The position numbers were made by a program, and so were the translations under genes. The notes beneath the pieces were generated by a model. That model was not told the DNA's origin, made no database searches, and saw nothing but the letters and a program-made list of their open reading frames with translations. Source: Croceicoccus sp. YJ47 (GTDB taxonomy: Bacteria; Pseudomonadota; Alphaproteobacteria; Sphingomonadales; Sphingomonadaceae). From it: a DNA stretch of 64,000 bases. The stretch covers positions 248,001 through 312,000 of the forward strand of contig NZ_CP067087.1 in NCBI RefSeq assembly GCF_016745095.1, in the 5' to 3' direction. This document shows positions 57,901-64,000 of this stretch, piece after piece. Position 1 is the stretch's first letter; each line of letters opens with the position of its first letter.

Positions 57901-59265
57901 ACCCCGGATCAGCGCGACAAGGCACGGCTCATTTCCGAATCCGGGCGGGCGATGATGCAGATTCTCAACGACATTCTCGACATCTCGAAGATCGATGCGG
58001 GACAGATGCGGATCGAGCGCCAGAATTTCGACCTGCGCGAGACGATCGATGCCAGCATGCGCGTCCTGGAGGCGACCGCGCGTCAGAAACAGCTCGAATT
58101 CACGCTCACCATCGCGGATGACGTGCCGCAGGCCATACTGGGCGATGCCCTGCGCCTGCGTCAGGTCGTGACCAATCTGATCGGCAACGCGATCAAGTTC
58201 ACCAAGAGCGGATTCGTGCGCACCAACGTCACGATCAAGCGGGACGAAGGGCGCGACAGCCTGATGGTTGCGGTCAGCGATTCGGGGATCGGCATTCCCG
58301 AAGACCGGCTCGAAACCATTTTCCGCGAATTCAGCCAGGCCGACGAATCCACCGCCCGCCTCTATGGCGGAACGGGGCTCGGCCTCACCATCAGCACCGA
58401 GCTTGCGCGCATGATGGGCGGCAATCTGCACGTGGACAGCACACCGGGCGAGGGTTCGACCTTCACCCTTTCCATTCCGGTTGAATTGACCCGCGAAGTC
58501 GTCGCCGAGGCCGACGTCCCCGAGGAGGAGGAATGGCCCGGCTTCGAAGGTTCGCCCCGCGTGCTCATTGCCGAGGACCACGACATCAACCAGGTTCTCA
58601 TCCTGTCCATGGCCGACAGGATGAAGCTCAATGCCGATATCGCCGAAAACGGGCAGGAAGCCGTCCGCATGGTGAGAGAAGCCCAGCAGATCGGGGATCC
58701 CTACGCGCTGGTGCTGATGGATATGCAGATGCCGGTCATGGACGGATTGCAGGCCGCGCGGACCCTGCGCGCCGAAGGATTCAGCGCGCGCGAACTGCCC
58801 ATCGTCGCCCAGACGGCCAATGCCTATCGCGAGGATATCGAACGCTGTCTTGCCGCCGGGATGCAGGATCATCTGGCGAAACCCATTCGCCTCGACCTGC
58901 TCAAGCGGAAGATCGCGCGCTGGCTCAACCGCGATCTCGTCGCCACGCCGGCGGCACCCGCCCCTGCGTCGCAGGCGAGCGCCGGAAGCCCGATCGAAAT
59001 GCGCTATTTCGCGCTTCGCCGCGAAACCTTCGATGCCCTGCATGCCGTCGACCCCGAACGGGCCGACGACGCAGCGGTGGCGGAGATCGTCCGCCTTCTC
59101 CATCAGCTTGCCGGGGTCGCAGGCGCATTCGGAGAGGAAAGTCTGGGCGAAGAGGCACGCGTTCAACAGGCCGCGTTGAAGGGAAGCACCGGTGAAGCCC
59201 GCCGCGCCGCGTTTGCCGAGGCACAGCGTGCCTTTGCGCTTATACTCGATGAAAGCGCCCATTGA
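54925..59265 (+). CDS. Hybrid sensor histidine kinase (MASE1-CHASE-PAS3-HisKA-HATPase-REC-Hpt)
   Basis: 1446 residues. Order: MASE1 multi-helix membrane domain (about 25-215), a helix, an extracytoplasmic CHASE domain (about 250-450), a second helix near 520, three PAS domains (about 560-690, 690-812, 812-945; each with SPAGIF or a WVD-type core), HisKA with phospho-acceptor His971 in ANMSHEIRTPMNG, HATPase with N box NLIGNAIKF and GTGLGLTIS, receiver with phospho-acceptor Asp1266 in LVLMDMQMPVMDG and Lys in HLAKPIRL, and a C-terminal Hpt-like domain with His1393 in LLHQLAGVAGAFG. It can thus run a complete phosphorelay. Neighbours are the coupled GAF gene and, 349 bases on, an H-NOX gene; no separate DNA-binding regulator is nearby. 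Confidence 0.94.
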   Translation: MTHMARFSKRRLAKGNTIIPPSFVGGGVVRFGMVALCYFVLAIAALKLAPPPGNSIVIWPASGIAISALVILGYRMAGAVFLGALGSGFYFFTAGFFPPNDLALVAAASTAAGSTAQAALGAFLVRRKAGFPVRLAGRDDALRLLMLAAPVTCLVGSVFGTAAMYVTGFLGASDLFGTALRWWLGSASGVAIVLPLFLLAPWMRNKVFWREKPLAPFPPLPFLAVILMLTATLVGWHIVTHNRHQRVEAAFEGLVSDNAQALANRLQSYGQALDGAVGLFEISEEVTPAEWRTYVLGLLSGGTLPGISGLGIIQPVPDAQIDAFVAEKRASGLEDFDVHPADDLDENFVISLAEPIEANAKALGFNIASEEHRRQAARQSRDTGEAVISDRITLVQDESESVGFLLLHPVYEPGMPLDTVAQRRAALREWIYAPFIAPRFMKGLSASQDELLDVTVYDGTRPDPDRILYTDIADDAAGHRPMFARRQTIRVMGRDWTVVWQSTRAFEKRSSTYEAHLVLLGGLLLTLIFAAVLLAGLRREAQVRAEVDARTAELRATVAALRDSEREFANLTGLSPAGIFRTDPFGFCTYVNKAWLRATGLKASRALGAGWLDAVHPDDKAAFKKRWLDAVHNSKQIRTEVRFFKPGFPPFWVDLIAAPNLDEDGNTLGFIGVAIDVTQQKRASDALKQSEERFQSLSNLSPAGIFRTAPDGMFTYVNAVWSRMSGMNDREAMGLGWSRAVHPADVTPLMKRWFDAAAGRIAHRHEFRLCNRESGDVYWVDVIATPEWGDDGELRGYIGVAMDITERKRFEKDLAERDDQLSLLAQNATDAVFRIALDGVCIYASPSTRDVLGAPPEKLIGKQSLSLIHPEDENMMRSAWRDLISGRNEKTILAYRSRIPGNDAAGDGDYRWLEANVALIRDPVTGEAREVSASIRDIEDRKHMEFDLIAARRRAEAAAAAKATFLANMSHEIRTPMNGVVGFTEMLLDSDLTPDQRDKARLISESGRAMMQILNDILDISKIDAGQMRIERQNFDLRETIDASMRVLEATARQKQLEFTLTIADDVPQAILGDALRLRQVVTNLIGNAIKFTKSGFVRTNVTIKRDEGRDSLMVAVSDSGIGIPEDRLETIFREFSQADESTARLYGGTGLGLTISTELARMMGGNLHVDSTPGEGSTFTLSIPVELTREVVAEADVPEEEEWPGFEGSPRVLIAEDHDINQVLILSMADRMKLNADIAENGQEAVRMVREAQQIGDPYALVLMDMQMPVMDGLQAARTLRAEGFSARELPIVAQTANAYREDIERCLAAGMQDHLAKPIRLDLLKRKIARWLNRDLVATPAAPAPASQASAGSPIEMRYFALRRETFDALHAVDPERADDAAVAEIVRLLHQLAGVAGAFGEESLGEEARVQQAALKGSTGEARRAAFAEAQRAFALILDESAH

Positions 59266-59614
59266 CCGCGCCGCAGCGGCGAAAGTGCCATGATCGTGAT
59301 TGTTTGCGTTCGGCGTCTTGGATAGGCGCATTCTTGCCGTCGGTGCGCGGCCTTGCGCCGGGTTTGACCGTCGTCACCCTCGTCACCGTAACGACGGCAT
59401 GAATGACCGGCTATGGCGGGGACGAGTGCTGCGGTGGTGGTCTCAAAACCGTGCGTCGCGGCAAATGCGTCGGTTCGACGCGGCCTGCGCACACCGCATA
59501 GCAACGCGGCGAGCATGTCCACGCGTATTGCCATGGCATCAACGTTTTGCCGGTTTCGATCCCGGCACGATAGTTGCATGACATTTCCACGTTCAATTCA
59601 TGGAGGAACATTGC
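59266..59614. other. 349-base intergenic region between kinase and H-NOX
   Basis: No convincing reading frame: the frames that are open have atypical codon use and no ribosome site. The last bases carry a good site (ATGGAGGAAC, about 59600-59609) for the H-NOX start at 59615. The length leaves room for a separate H-NOX promoter. No tRNA, riboswitch or strong terminator was seen. Confidence 0.6.
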
Positions 59615-60175
59615 ATGCGGGGCGTGGTCTATACCGAGCTGGTAGGTTTTCTTGACAAGACAGGCGGGCAAATTTTTGCCGAAGAGGTGTTGTCGCGCGC
59701 CAATCTGCCGCATGGCGGTGCCTATTCGCCCACTGGCTACTACCCTTGGGAGGAGGCGGTGCGCGTCGTCGGGGTGGCGGCGGAACTCGGCGAGATCGAC
59801 ATGACTGTGTTGTGCCGCGCTTTCGGGGAATATCTCTTCGAACGGTTCGCCATCCTCTATGCCGAGATCGTCGGCAGATATTCGAGCGCGGAGGCCCTGC
59901 TCGCGCATGTCAACGACCATATCCATCATGAGGTGCGCGCGCTTCATCCCCGATCCGCGCCGCCGTCCGTCGTCTCGCGCAGCGAGGGCGACACGATCGT
60001 CATTACCTATGCCTCCCACCGGCCCTTTGCCCATATCGCGCATGGTCTCGTGTCGGGTGTGATGAAGCATTTTGGCGATACGCGGGACCTCGACTGGATC
60101 GGCGTTTCGGACGACTGCACGGCGGCGTCCTTCGCCATATCGGGCACGCAGCAGGTGAGCGCCTGTCCGGCCTGA
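59615..60175 (+). CDS. H-NOX haem-binding gas sensor
   Basis: A 186-residue stand-alone H-NOX (HNOB) domain. The N-terminus MRGVVYTELVGFLDK is typical. The proximal haem ligand is His104 by the fixed spacing to the Pro-Pro pair (H-H-E-V...S-A-P-P), and the propionate motif Tyr-x-Ser-x-Arg is intact at Tyr132-Ser134-Arg136 (YASHR). The position that carries the distal Tyr in oxygen-binding members is Ile here, so nitric-oxide selectivity is predicted. Stand-alone H-NOX proteins usually regulate a partner kinase or cyclase; the hybrid kinase upstream is the obvious partner. ATG at 59615 follows GGAGGAAC. Confidence 0.95.
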   Translation: MRGVVYTELVGFLDKTGGQIFAEEVLSRANLPHGGAYSPTGYYPWEEAVRVVGVAAELGEIDMTVLCRAFGEYLFERFAILYAEIVGRYSSAEALLAHVNDHIHHEVRALHPRSAPPSVVSRSEGDTIVITYASHRPFAHIAHGLVSGVMKHFGDTRDLDWIGVSDDCTAASFAISGTQQVSACPA

Positions 60176-60702
60176 TCGCTCCGTCTCCTGGCCGAAAGGC
60201 GGCGCTTCCCCCGCGTGTTCGGCGCTGGCAGGCACGCGGCCGCAGCCTGTGAAGGGGAAAGCCGCCGCCTTGCCCAGCCGGTCCGCCGGCGAGCGAATGG
60301 GACCATGCCGCGCAACGGCGCCGGCGTAGTCGCGCTTCGTCACCGTGACCTTCGCCGGGTCGCCTTATGCTCGCGACAATTGACGAAGGCCGCATTCGGC
60401 GACCCGGTGAAAGCGGTGGGACGGGGTGCGCGTGACGGATCAAAGCATCACGCGCAACGACGGGACGGCATCGCTCAATATTTGGGGGGATCCTGCCGAA
60501 ACAGGGCTTCGGGCGCGATCCCATGCCGTATCCGCCCATCAAGTGCGGCGCCCGCTTTTCCGATGGGATCTGCGCACCAGCCCCCAATTGCGAATGACAA
60601 TTTCCGGCTTCAGTGAAATCGGCATGATGCGGCGCTTTGGATGCGCGGCTCACCAGCCCATGAACAGATGGAGCGCGCCGTGACGGACATCCGGCCCGGG
60701 GT
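60176..60702. other. 527-base region without a supported gene
   Basis: Between the H-NOX stop and the bioA stop. On the plus strand an 85-codon frame starts with GTG at 60426 but has codon use unlike its neighbours. On the minus strand an 18-codon frame ([18 protein letters not shown]) starts with ATGA overlapping the bioA stop and a 28-codon one follows (MPISLKPEIVIRNWGLVR); both are too short to support. No terminator, tRNA or repeat is evident. It may hold the remains of a gene. Confidence 0.5.
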
Positions 60703-61956
60703 TCATGCCGTAACCGCGTCGAGGACATCCGCGATCGTTGCGTAAACCCGGTCGAGTTCAGCCGCGGTAATGCAGTAGGGCGGCATGACATAAACCGTGT
60801 TGCCAAGCGGACGCAGCAGTACGCCGCGTTCGCGAAACATGCCCATCATCCGCGGCGCAAGGTCGGAAAGATATCCGCCCCCATTGCCCACCTCGAACGC
60901 CGCGATCGTCCCGCAGCGCCGGATATTCACCACCCCGCCCCGCCGCGACAGCGTATCGAGATGCACCCCCTGCCGCGCGGCCAGCGTGGCGATCCGGTCC
61001 ATCACCGGCTCCTCGCGCCAGATGGCGAGATTGGCGTTCGCCGCCGCGCAGGCCACGGGGTTGGCGGTATAGCTCGACGAATGAAAGAACATGCGCCCCC
61101 GGTCGGTCGACAGATGCGCGTCATAGACAGGCTCGCTCGCCATGGTGACGGCAAGAGGGACGGCCCCGCCGGTCAACCCTTTGGAAAGGCACAATATGTC
61201 GGGCACCACGCCGGCCTGCTCACACGCCAGCATCGTCCCTGTCCGGCCCCATCCGGTCATCACCTCGTCCGCGATGAACAATGTCCCATGCGCCGCGCAA
61301 ATGGCCCGCATCTGCGCCAGCGTGTCGGCGCCATACATCATCATGCCCCCCGCGCCGAGCACGAGCGGTTCGACCACAAAAGCCGCCGCCCCCGCGGCAC
61401 ACGCGGCATCGAGCGCGTCGAGCGTCGCCTGTGCCGCGCCCTCGGCGGGAAAGGGGATGCTCGTCACGTCGAAGAGCAAGGGTTCGTAAGCGCGGTTGAA
61501 CGTGCCGCGCGCGCCCACCGACATGGTGCCGATCGTATCGCCGTGATAGCCGTGGTCCATCACCGCAATCGCGTGCCGCGCCTCCCCCCGGTGGAGCCAG
61601 TAGCCCAGCGCCATTTTCAACGCGACCTCGACCGAGGTGGAGCCGGAATCGGAAAAGAACACGCGCGTCAGGCTTTCGGGCATGATGGCGCGGAGCGAAC
61701 GGGCAAGCTGCTCGGCCGGTTCGTGGCTCCACCCGGCGAAGATGATCTGGTCGAGGCGGGCGGCCTGTTCGGCAATCGCGGCGGCGATGCGCGGATGGGC
61801 ATGGCCGTGCGTCGTCACCCACCATGACGAGATCGCATCGACGATGTCGCGCCCGTCATCGGTATAAAGCATCGCGCCCTCCGCCCGTGCGACGCGCGGG
61901 ATCGGTTCGTTCAAGCCATGCTGCGTGAAGGGGTGCCAGATCGGGGAACCTGTCAT
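60703..61956 (-). CDS. bioA: Adenosylmethionine-8-amino-7-oxononanoate aminotransferase
   Basis: Transfers the amino group from S-adenosylmethionine to KAPA, giving DAPA, in biotin synthesis; 417 residues. [27 protein letters not shown], the PLP lysine in [15 protein letters not shown] and [17 protein letters not shown] are diagnostic. ATG at 61956 overlaps the bioD stop (ATGA), better than the ATG at 61962. It is the last gene of bioF-bioD-bioA. Confidence 0.95.
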   Translation of the reverse strand: MTGSPIWHPFTQHGLNEPIPRVARAEGAMLYTDDGRDIVDAISSWWVTTHGHAHPRIAAAIAEQAARLDQIIFAGWSHEPAEQLARSLRAIMPESLTRVFFSDSGSTSVEVALKMALGYWLHRGEARHAIAVMDHGYHGDTIGTMSVGARGTFNRAYEPLLFDVTSIPFPAEGAAQATLDALDAACAAGAAAFVVEPLVLGAGGMMMYGADTLAQMRAICAAHGTLFIADEVMTGWGRTGTMLACEQAGVVPDILCLSKGLTGGAVPLAVTMASEPVYDAHLSTDRGRMFFHSSSYTANPVACAAANANLAIWREEPVMDRIATLAARQGVHLDTLSRRGGVVNIRRCGTIAAFEVGNGGGYLSDLAPRMMGMFRERGVLLRPLGNTVYVMPPYCITAAELDRVYATIADVLDAVTA

Positions 61957-62591
61957 GCCCATGTCTCCCTGCCGAAACCGCCCGCATCGAAACCATTTGC
62001 GAACGCCGCGCGCAAGGTCCGCGCATCGAGCGGGTCGACATGCGGCAACCGGCCCAGGTGACGCACCCGGCCCATGGCACAGATGATGCGCTCGCTATCC
62101 TCGACCTCCTCGCCGACGAACGCGATGCCGAGAATCGGCACAGCGCGGCTGCGCAACGCTTCGATGGTGAGCAGGCTGTGATTGATGGTGCCGAGCGTGG
62201 TCCGCGCGACGATGACCACCGGCGCGCCCCACCGCGCGAACAGATCGGCATAGAGCAGCCCGCGCGTCACCGGCACCAGCGCGCCGCCCGCCCCCTCCAC
62301 CACGAGCGGGCCATCCACCATTGGCAGCGTCAGCCGCGCCGGATCGATCTCGACCCCGTCACGCTCCGCCGCGAGATGGGGAGAACATGGCGTCGTCAGG
62401 CGATACGCTTCGGGCACGATCCGCGCCGCCGGCACGCCGAGCATCTCGACCGTCCGGCTGTCGCTGCCATCGTCGAGCCCGGCCTGCACCGGTTTCCAGT
62501 AATGCGCCCCCATCGCGGCGGTCAGCCCGGCGGCAAAGACGGTCTTGCCAATATCGGTATCGGTCCCGGTGACGACGATCGTGCGGCTCAC
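61953..62591 (-). CDS. bioD: Dethiobiotin synthetase
   Basis: ATP-dependent ureido-ring closure on DAPA; 212 residues. The P-loop [18 protein letters not shown], the Lys in [20 protein letters not shown] and [16 protein letters not shown] are all present. Starts with GTG at 62591 ([11 protein letters not shown]), overlapping the bioF stop as GTGA, and overlaps bioA at its end, so bioF-bioD-bioA are translationally coupled. Confidence 0.95.
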   Translation of the reverse strand: MSRTIVVTGTDTDIGKTVFAAGLTAAMGAHYWKPVQAGLDDGSDSRTVEMLGVPAARIVPEAYRLTTPCSPHLAAERDGVEIDPARLTLPMVDGPLVVEGAGGALVPVTRGLLYADLFARWGAPVVIVARTTLGTINHSLLTIEALRSRAVPILGIAFVGEEVEDSERIICAMGRVRHLGRLPHVDPLDARTLRAAFANGFDAGGFGRETWA

Positions 62592-63709
62592 AACAACCGC
62601 TCCATCGCATGAATGAGCGCGTCCATATCCTCTTCGTCGCTGTTGAGCGTGATCGAGAGGCGCAGCCGGGCGGTGCCCTGTGGCACGGTAGGCGGTCGAA
62701 TGCCGCGAATGTCGAATCCCTCGGCCTGCAAGGCGGCGGCAATCTGCATCGTGCGCGCTTCCTCCCCGATGACGACAGGCTGTATCTGCGACCCGCTGGG
62801 CGCGATGCCGAGCGCGGCGAACCGATCGGCCGCGCCCTGCACGCGTGTGCGCAGCCTCTGGCGAAGGTCGTCGCCTTCCGCGATCAGGCGCAGCGCATCG
62901 CCGACCACCGCGGCCATCAACGGCGACGGCGCGGTGGAAAATATGAACCCCCGGCCCCGGTTGATGAGGAAGTCGCGGATCACATCCGAACACAGCACCA
63001 GCGCCCCTTCGCAGCCCAGCGCCTTTCCGCAGGTGGCGAGCACGATCGCGTGTTCCTCCCCCTGCAAACCGGACGCCAGCCCGCGCCCCTGCGGCCCGTA
63101 AACACCGACCGCATGCGCCTCATCGATGAACAGCGTGGCGCCGACCGCCCGCGCCAGCGCCGCAAATGCGGCAACCGGCGCGACGTCGCCATCCATGCTG
63201 TATAATGTTTCGAAAGCGATCCACGGCGTGCCGGACCCGCCCGATGCACGCCATTGCGCGATCGCGTCGGCGGCGGCATCCACGTCATTATGGGCAAAGC
63301 CGCGCCGCGCCGCCCGCGACAGTCGCATCCCCTCATGCGCGCTCGCGTGGATGAGCGCATCGTGAAAGATGCAGTCCTCCTTCTGTGGGAGCGTGGAAAA
63401 CAGGAGGCTGTTCGCGGCGAAACCCGTGCTCATGAATAGCGCCGCCTCCGACCCAAAAAATCGCGCGGCATCTTCCTCCACCTGCGCATGTTCCGCCCTG
63501 TGCCCGCGCAGCAGGCGCGAGCCGCCGGAGCCCATCGGCACCCCGCGTTCGAGCGCATGCATCGCCGCATCGCGCAGCGCATCCGACCCGGCCAGCGCCA
63601 GATAATCGTTGGAGGAAAAATCCCGCCCGCGCGGCAAAGCGAGCCCACGGCGGCGCGCCATCGTGTCGAGCCGGGCGAGATCCTGCGCGTAGAATTGCGG
63701 CAATGTCAC
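62588..63709 (-). CDS. bioF: 8-amino-7-oxononanoate synthase
   Basis: PLP enzyme that condenses pimeloyl-CoA/ACP with alanine to KAPA; about 373 residues. [39 protein letters not shown] and the PLP lysine in [14 protein letters not shown] are diagnostic. The start is uncertain: GTG at 63709 ([11 protein letters not shown]) is listed, but its ribosome site would be too close; TTG at 63703 has AAAGG at good spacing, and an ATG at 63787 also lies in frame. No bioB or bioC is seen in the window. Confidence 0.93.
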   Translation of the reverse strand: MTLPQFYAQDLARLDTMARRRGLALPRGRDFSSNDYLALAGSDALRDAAMHALERGVPMGSGGSRLLRGHRAEHAQVEEDAARFFGSEAALFMSTGFAANSLLFSTLPQKEDCIFHDALIHASAHEGMRLSRAARRGFAHNDVDAAADAIAQWRASGGSGTPWIAFETLYSMDGDVAPVAAFAALARAVGATLFIDEAHAVGVYGPQGRGLASGLQGEEHAIVLATCGKALGCEGALVLCSDVIRDFLINRGRGFIFSTAPSPLMAAVVGDALRLIAEGDDLRQRLRTRVQGAADRFAALGIAPSGSQIQPVVIGEEARTMQIAAALQAEGFDIRGIRPPTVPQGTARLRLSITLNSDEEDMDALIHAMERLL

Positions 63710-63830
63710 CTTTCGCTCTCCGACGTCTCGCGATCCGCGCCGATGCGCCGATGTCCGCCCGCCCCGCAATAGGCGGGCGCCGCGCATTCACAACCCCCTT
63801 ACCCCTTTTGTCGTCGTGCCGAAATCGCGT

Positions 63831-64000
63831 TCAGCGGTGCTGCATCACAAAGCCGGTAATCGCATCGACCACGCCGCGCGCATTCGGCAAGGAGGGATTG
63901 GCATAGCTTGCCATGTTCGCGGCACGATCCCCCGGCGGCACGTCTTTCAACACATGGTTCACCCCCGGCAGCAGCGCGAGGGTCGCATCGGGCTTTGCCG
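63831..64000 (-). CDS. Partial alpha/beta hydrolase, C-terminal end
   Basis: The frame enters from the right edge and stops with TGA at 63833-63831. The readable tail includes ALLPGVNHVLKDVPPGD and ANPSLPNARGVVDAITGFV, a pattern of alpha/beta hydrolase C-termini in which GVNHVLK carries the catalytic His. About 56 residues are visible. It precedes bioF on the same strand by about 120 bases; whether it serves biotin synthesis (as BioH does) cannot be told from the fragment. Confidence 0.7.
   Translation of the reverse strand, partial: AKPDATLALLPGVNHVLKDVPPGDRAANMASYANPSLPNARGVVDAITGFVMQHR

Noticed and set aside
54751-59331. Long minus-strand frames of 689 and 731 codons opposite the hybrid kinase
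   Set aside because: Arg/His/Asp-rich translations typical of antisense frames in GC-rich genes.
60426-60683. 85-codon GTG-started frame after H-NOX
   Set aside because: Codon use (CGG, ACA, GTA, CGA) unlike neighbouring genes, no ribosome site, no recognisable domain.

Overview
The window is GC-rich chromosomal DNA, densely coding, with strong G/C third positions and no mobile element, CRISPR array, rRNA or tRNA that I could recognise. Gene content and order point to an alphaproteobacterium, most likely order Sphingomonadales (Erythrobacteraceae/Sphingomonadaceae): serC-serA-hisZ with purA close by, tsaD divergent from hemC, a mitofilin-like gene after hemD, a DUF3617 lipoprotein and a B12 module headed by a TonB receptor. 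This placement is inference from gene content; there is no 16S gene here.

Layout. 0-10 kb: start of an unknown gene running off the left edge, purA, an esterase, an aldo/keto reductase, hisZ, serA, serC, an extensin-like lipoprotein, a TMEM165/GDT1-type transporter and a GNAT acetyltransferase. 9.6-16 kb: a LuxR-type regulator with a degenerate receiver, then the complete Anbu locus (proteasome-like Anbu, transglutaminase-like, alpha-E, circularly permuted ATP-grasp), an alpha/beta hydrolase and a DUF3617 lipoprotein. 16-24 kb: uvrB and a broken lipoprotein gene facing a six-gene leftward run tsaD-gpsA-flippase-ompA-sORF-HHH. 24-31 kb: hemC-hemD-mitofilin-like, ubiH-type hydroxylase, DsbD/ScsB-type reductase, a single-domain response regulator and aroQ. 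31-41 kb: cysD-cysNC-cysQ sulfate activation, an M20 amidohydrolase, a BON protein with a low-complexity N-terminus, NAD synthetase and fumC. 41-47.5 kb: SRPBCC-ADH-SDR-MpaB run, a HerA-like ATPase and a Ca/Na exchanger. 47.5-53 kb: cobO, a cobalamin riboswitch, btuB, cobQ, cbiB. 53-60 kb: MFS symporter, GAF protein, a 1446-residue hybrid histidine kinase and an H-NOX haem sensor. 60.7-64 kb: bioF-bioD-bioA and the end of an alpha/beta hydrolase.

The most notable feature is seven otherwise intact genes each broken by a single lesion. Four carry an in-frame TAG (hisZ, transglutaminase-like gene, tsaD, HerA-like gene) and three lack one base (serA, the lipoprotein after uvrB, cobQ). Several are normally indispensable. 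At least ten other genes here end at TAG, so TAG is not simply reassigned. Sequencing or assembly error is the leading explanation; amber readthrough is the interesting alternative.

Biologically, the two loci most worth attention are the Anbu/ATP-grasp/alpha-E/transglutaminase operon, whose product is still unknown, and the H-NOX gene next to a membrane-bound MASE1-CHASE-PAS hybrid kinase and a GAF protein, a plausible nitric-oxide signalling pathway. The B12 module is a clear regulatory unit: the riboswitch precedes btuB-cobQ-cbiB, combining uptake with late corrinoid assembly.
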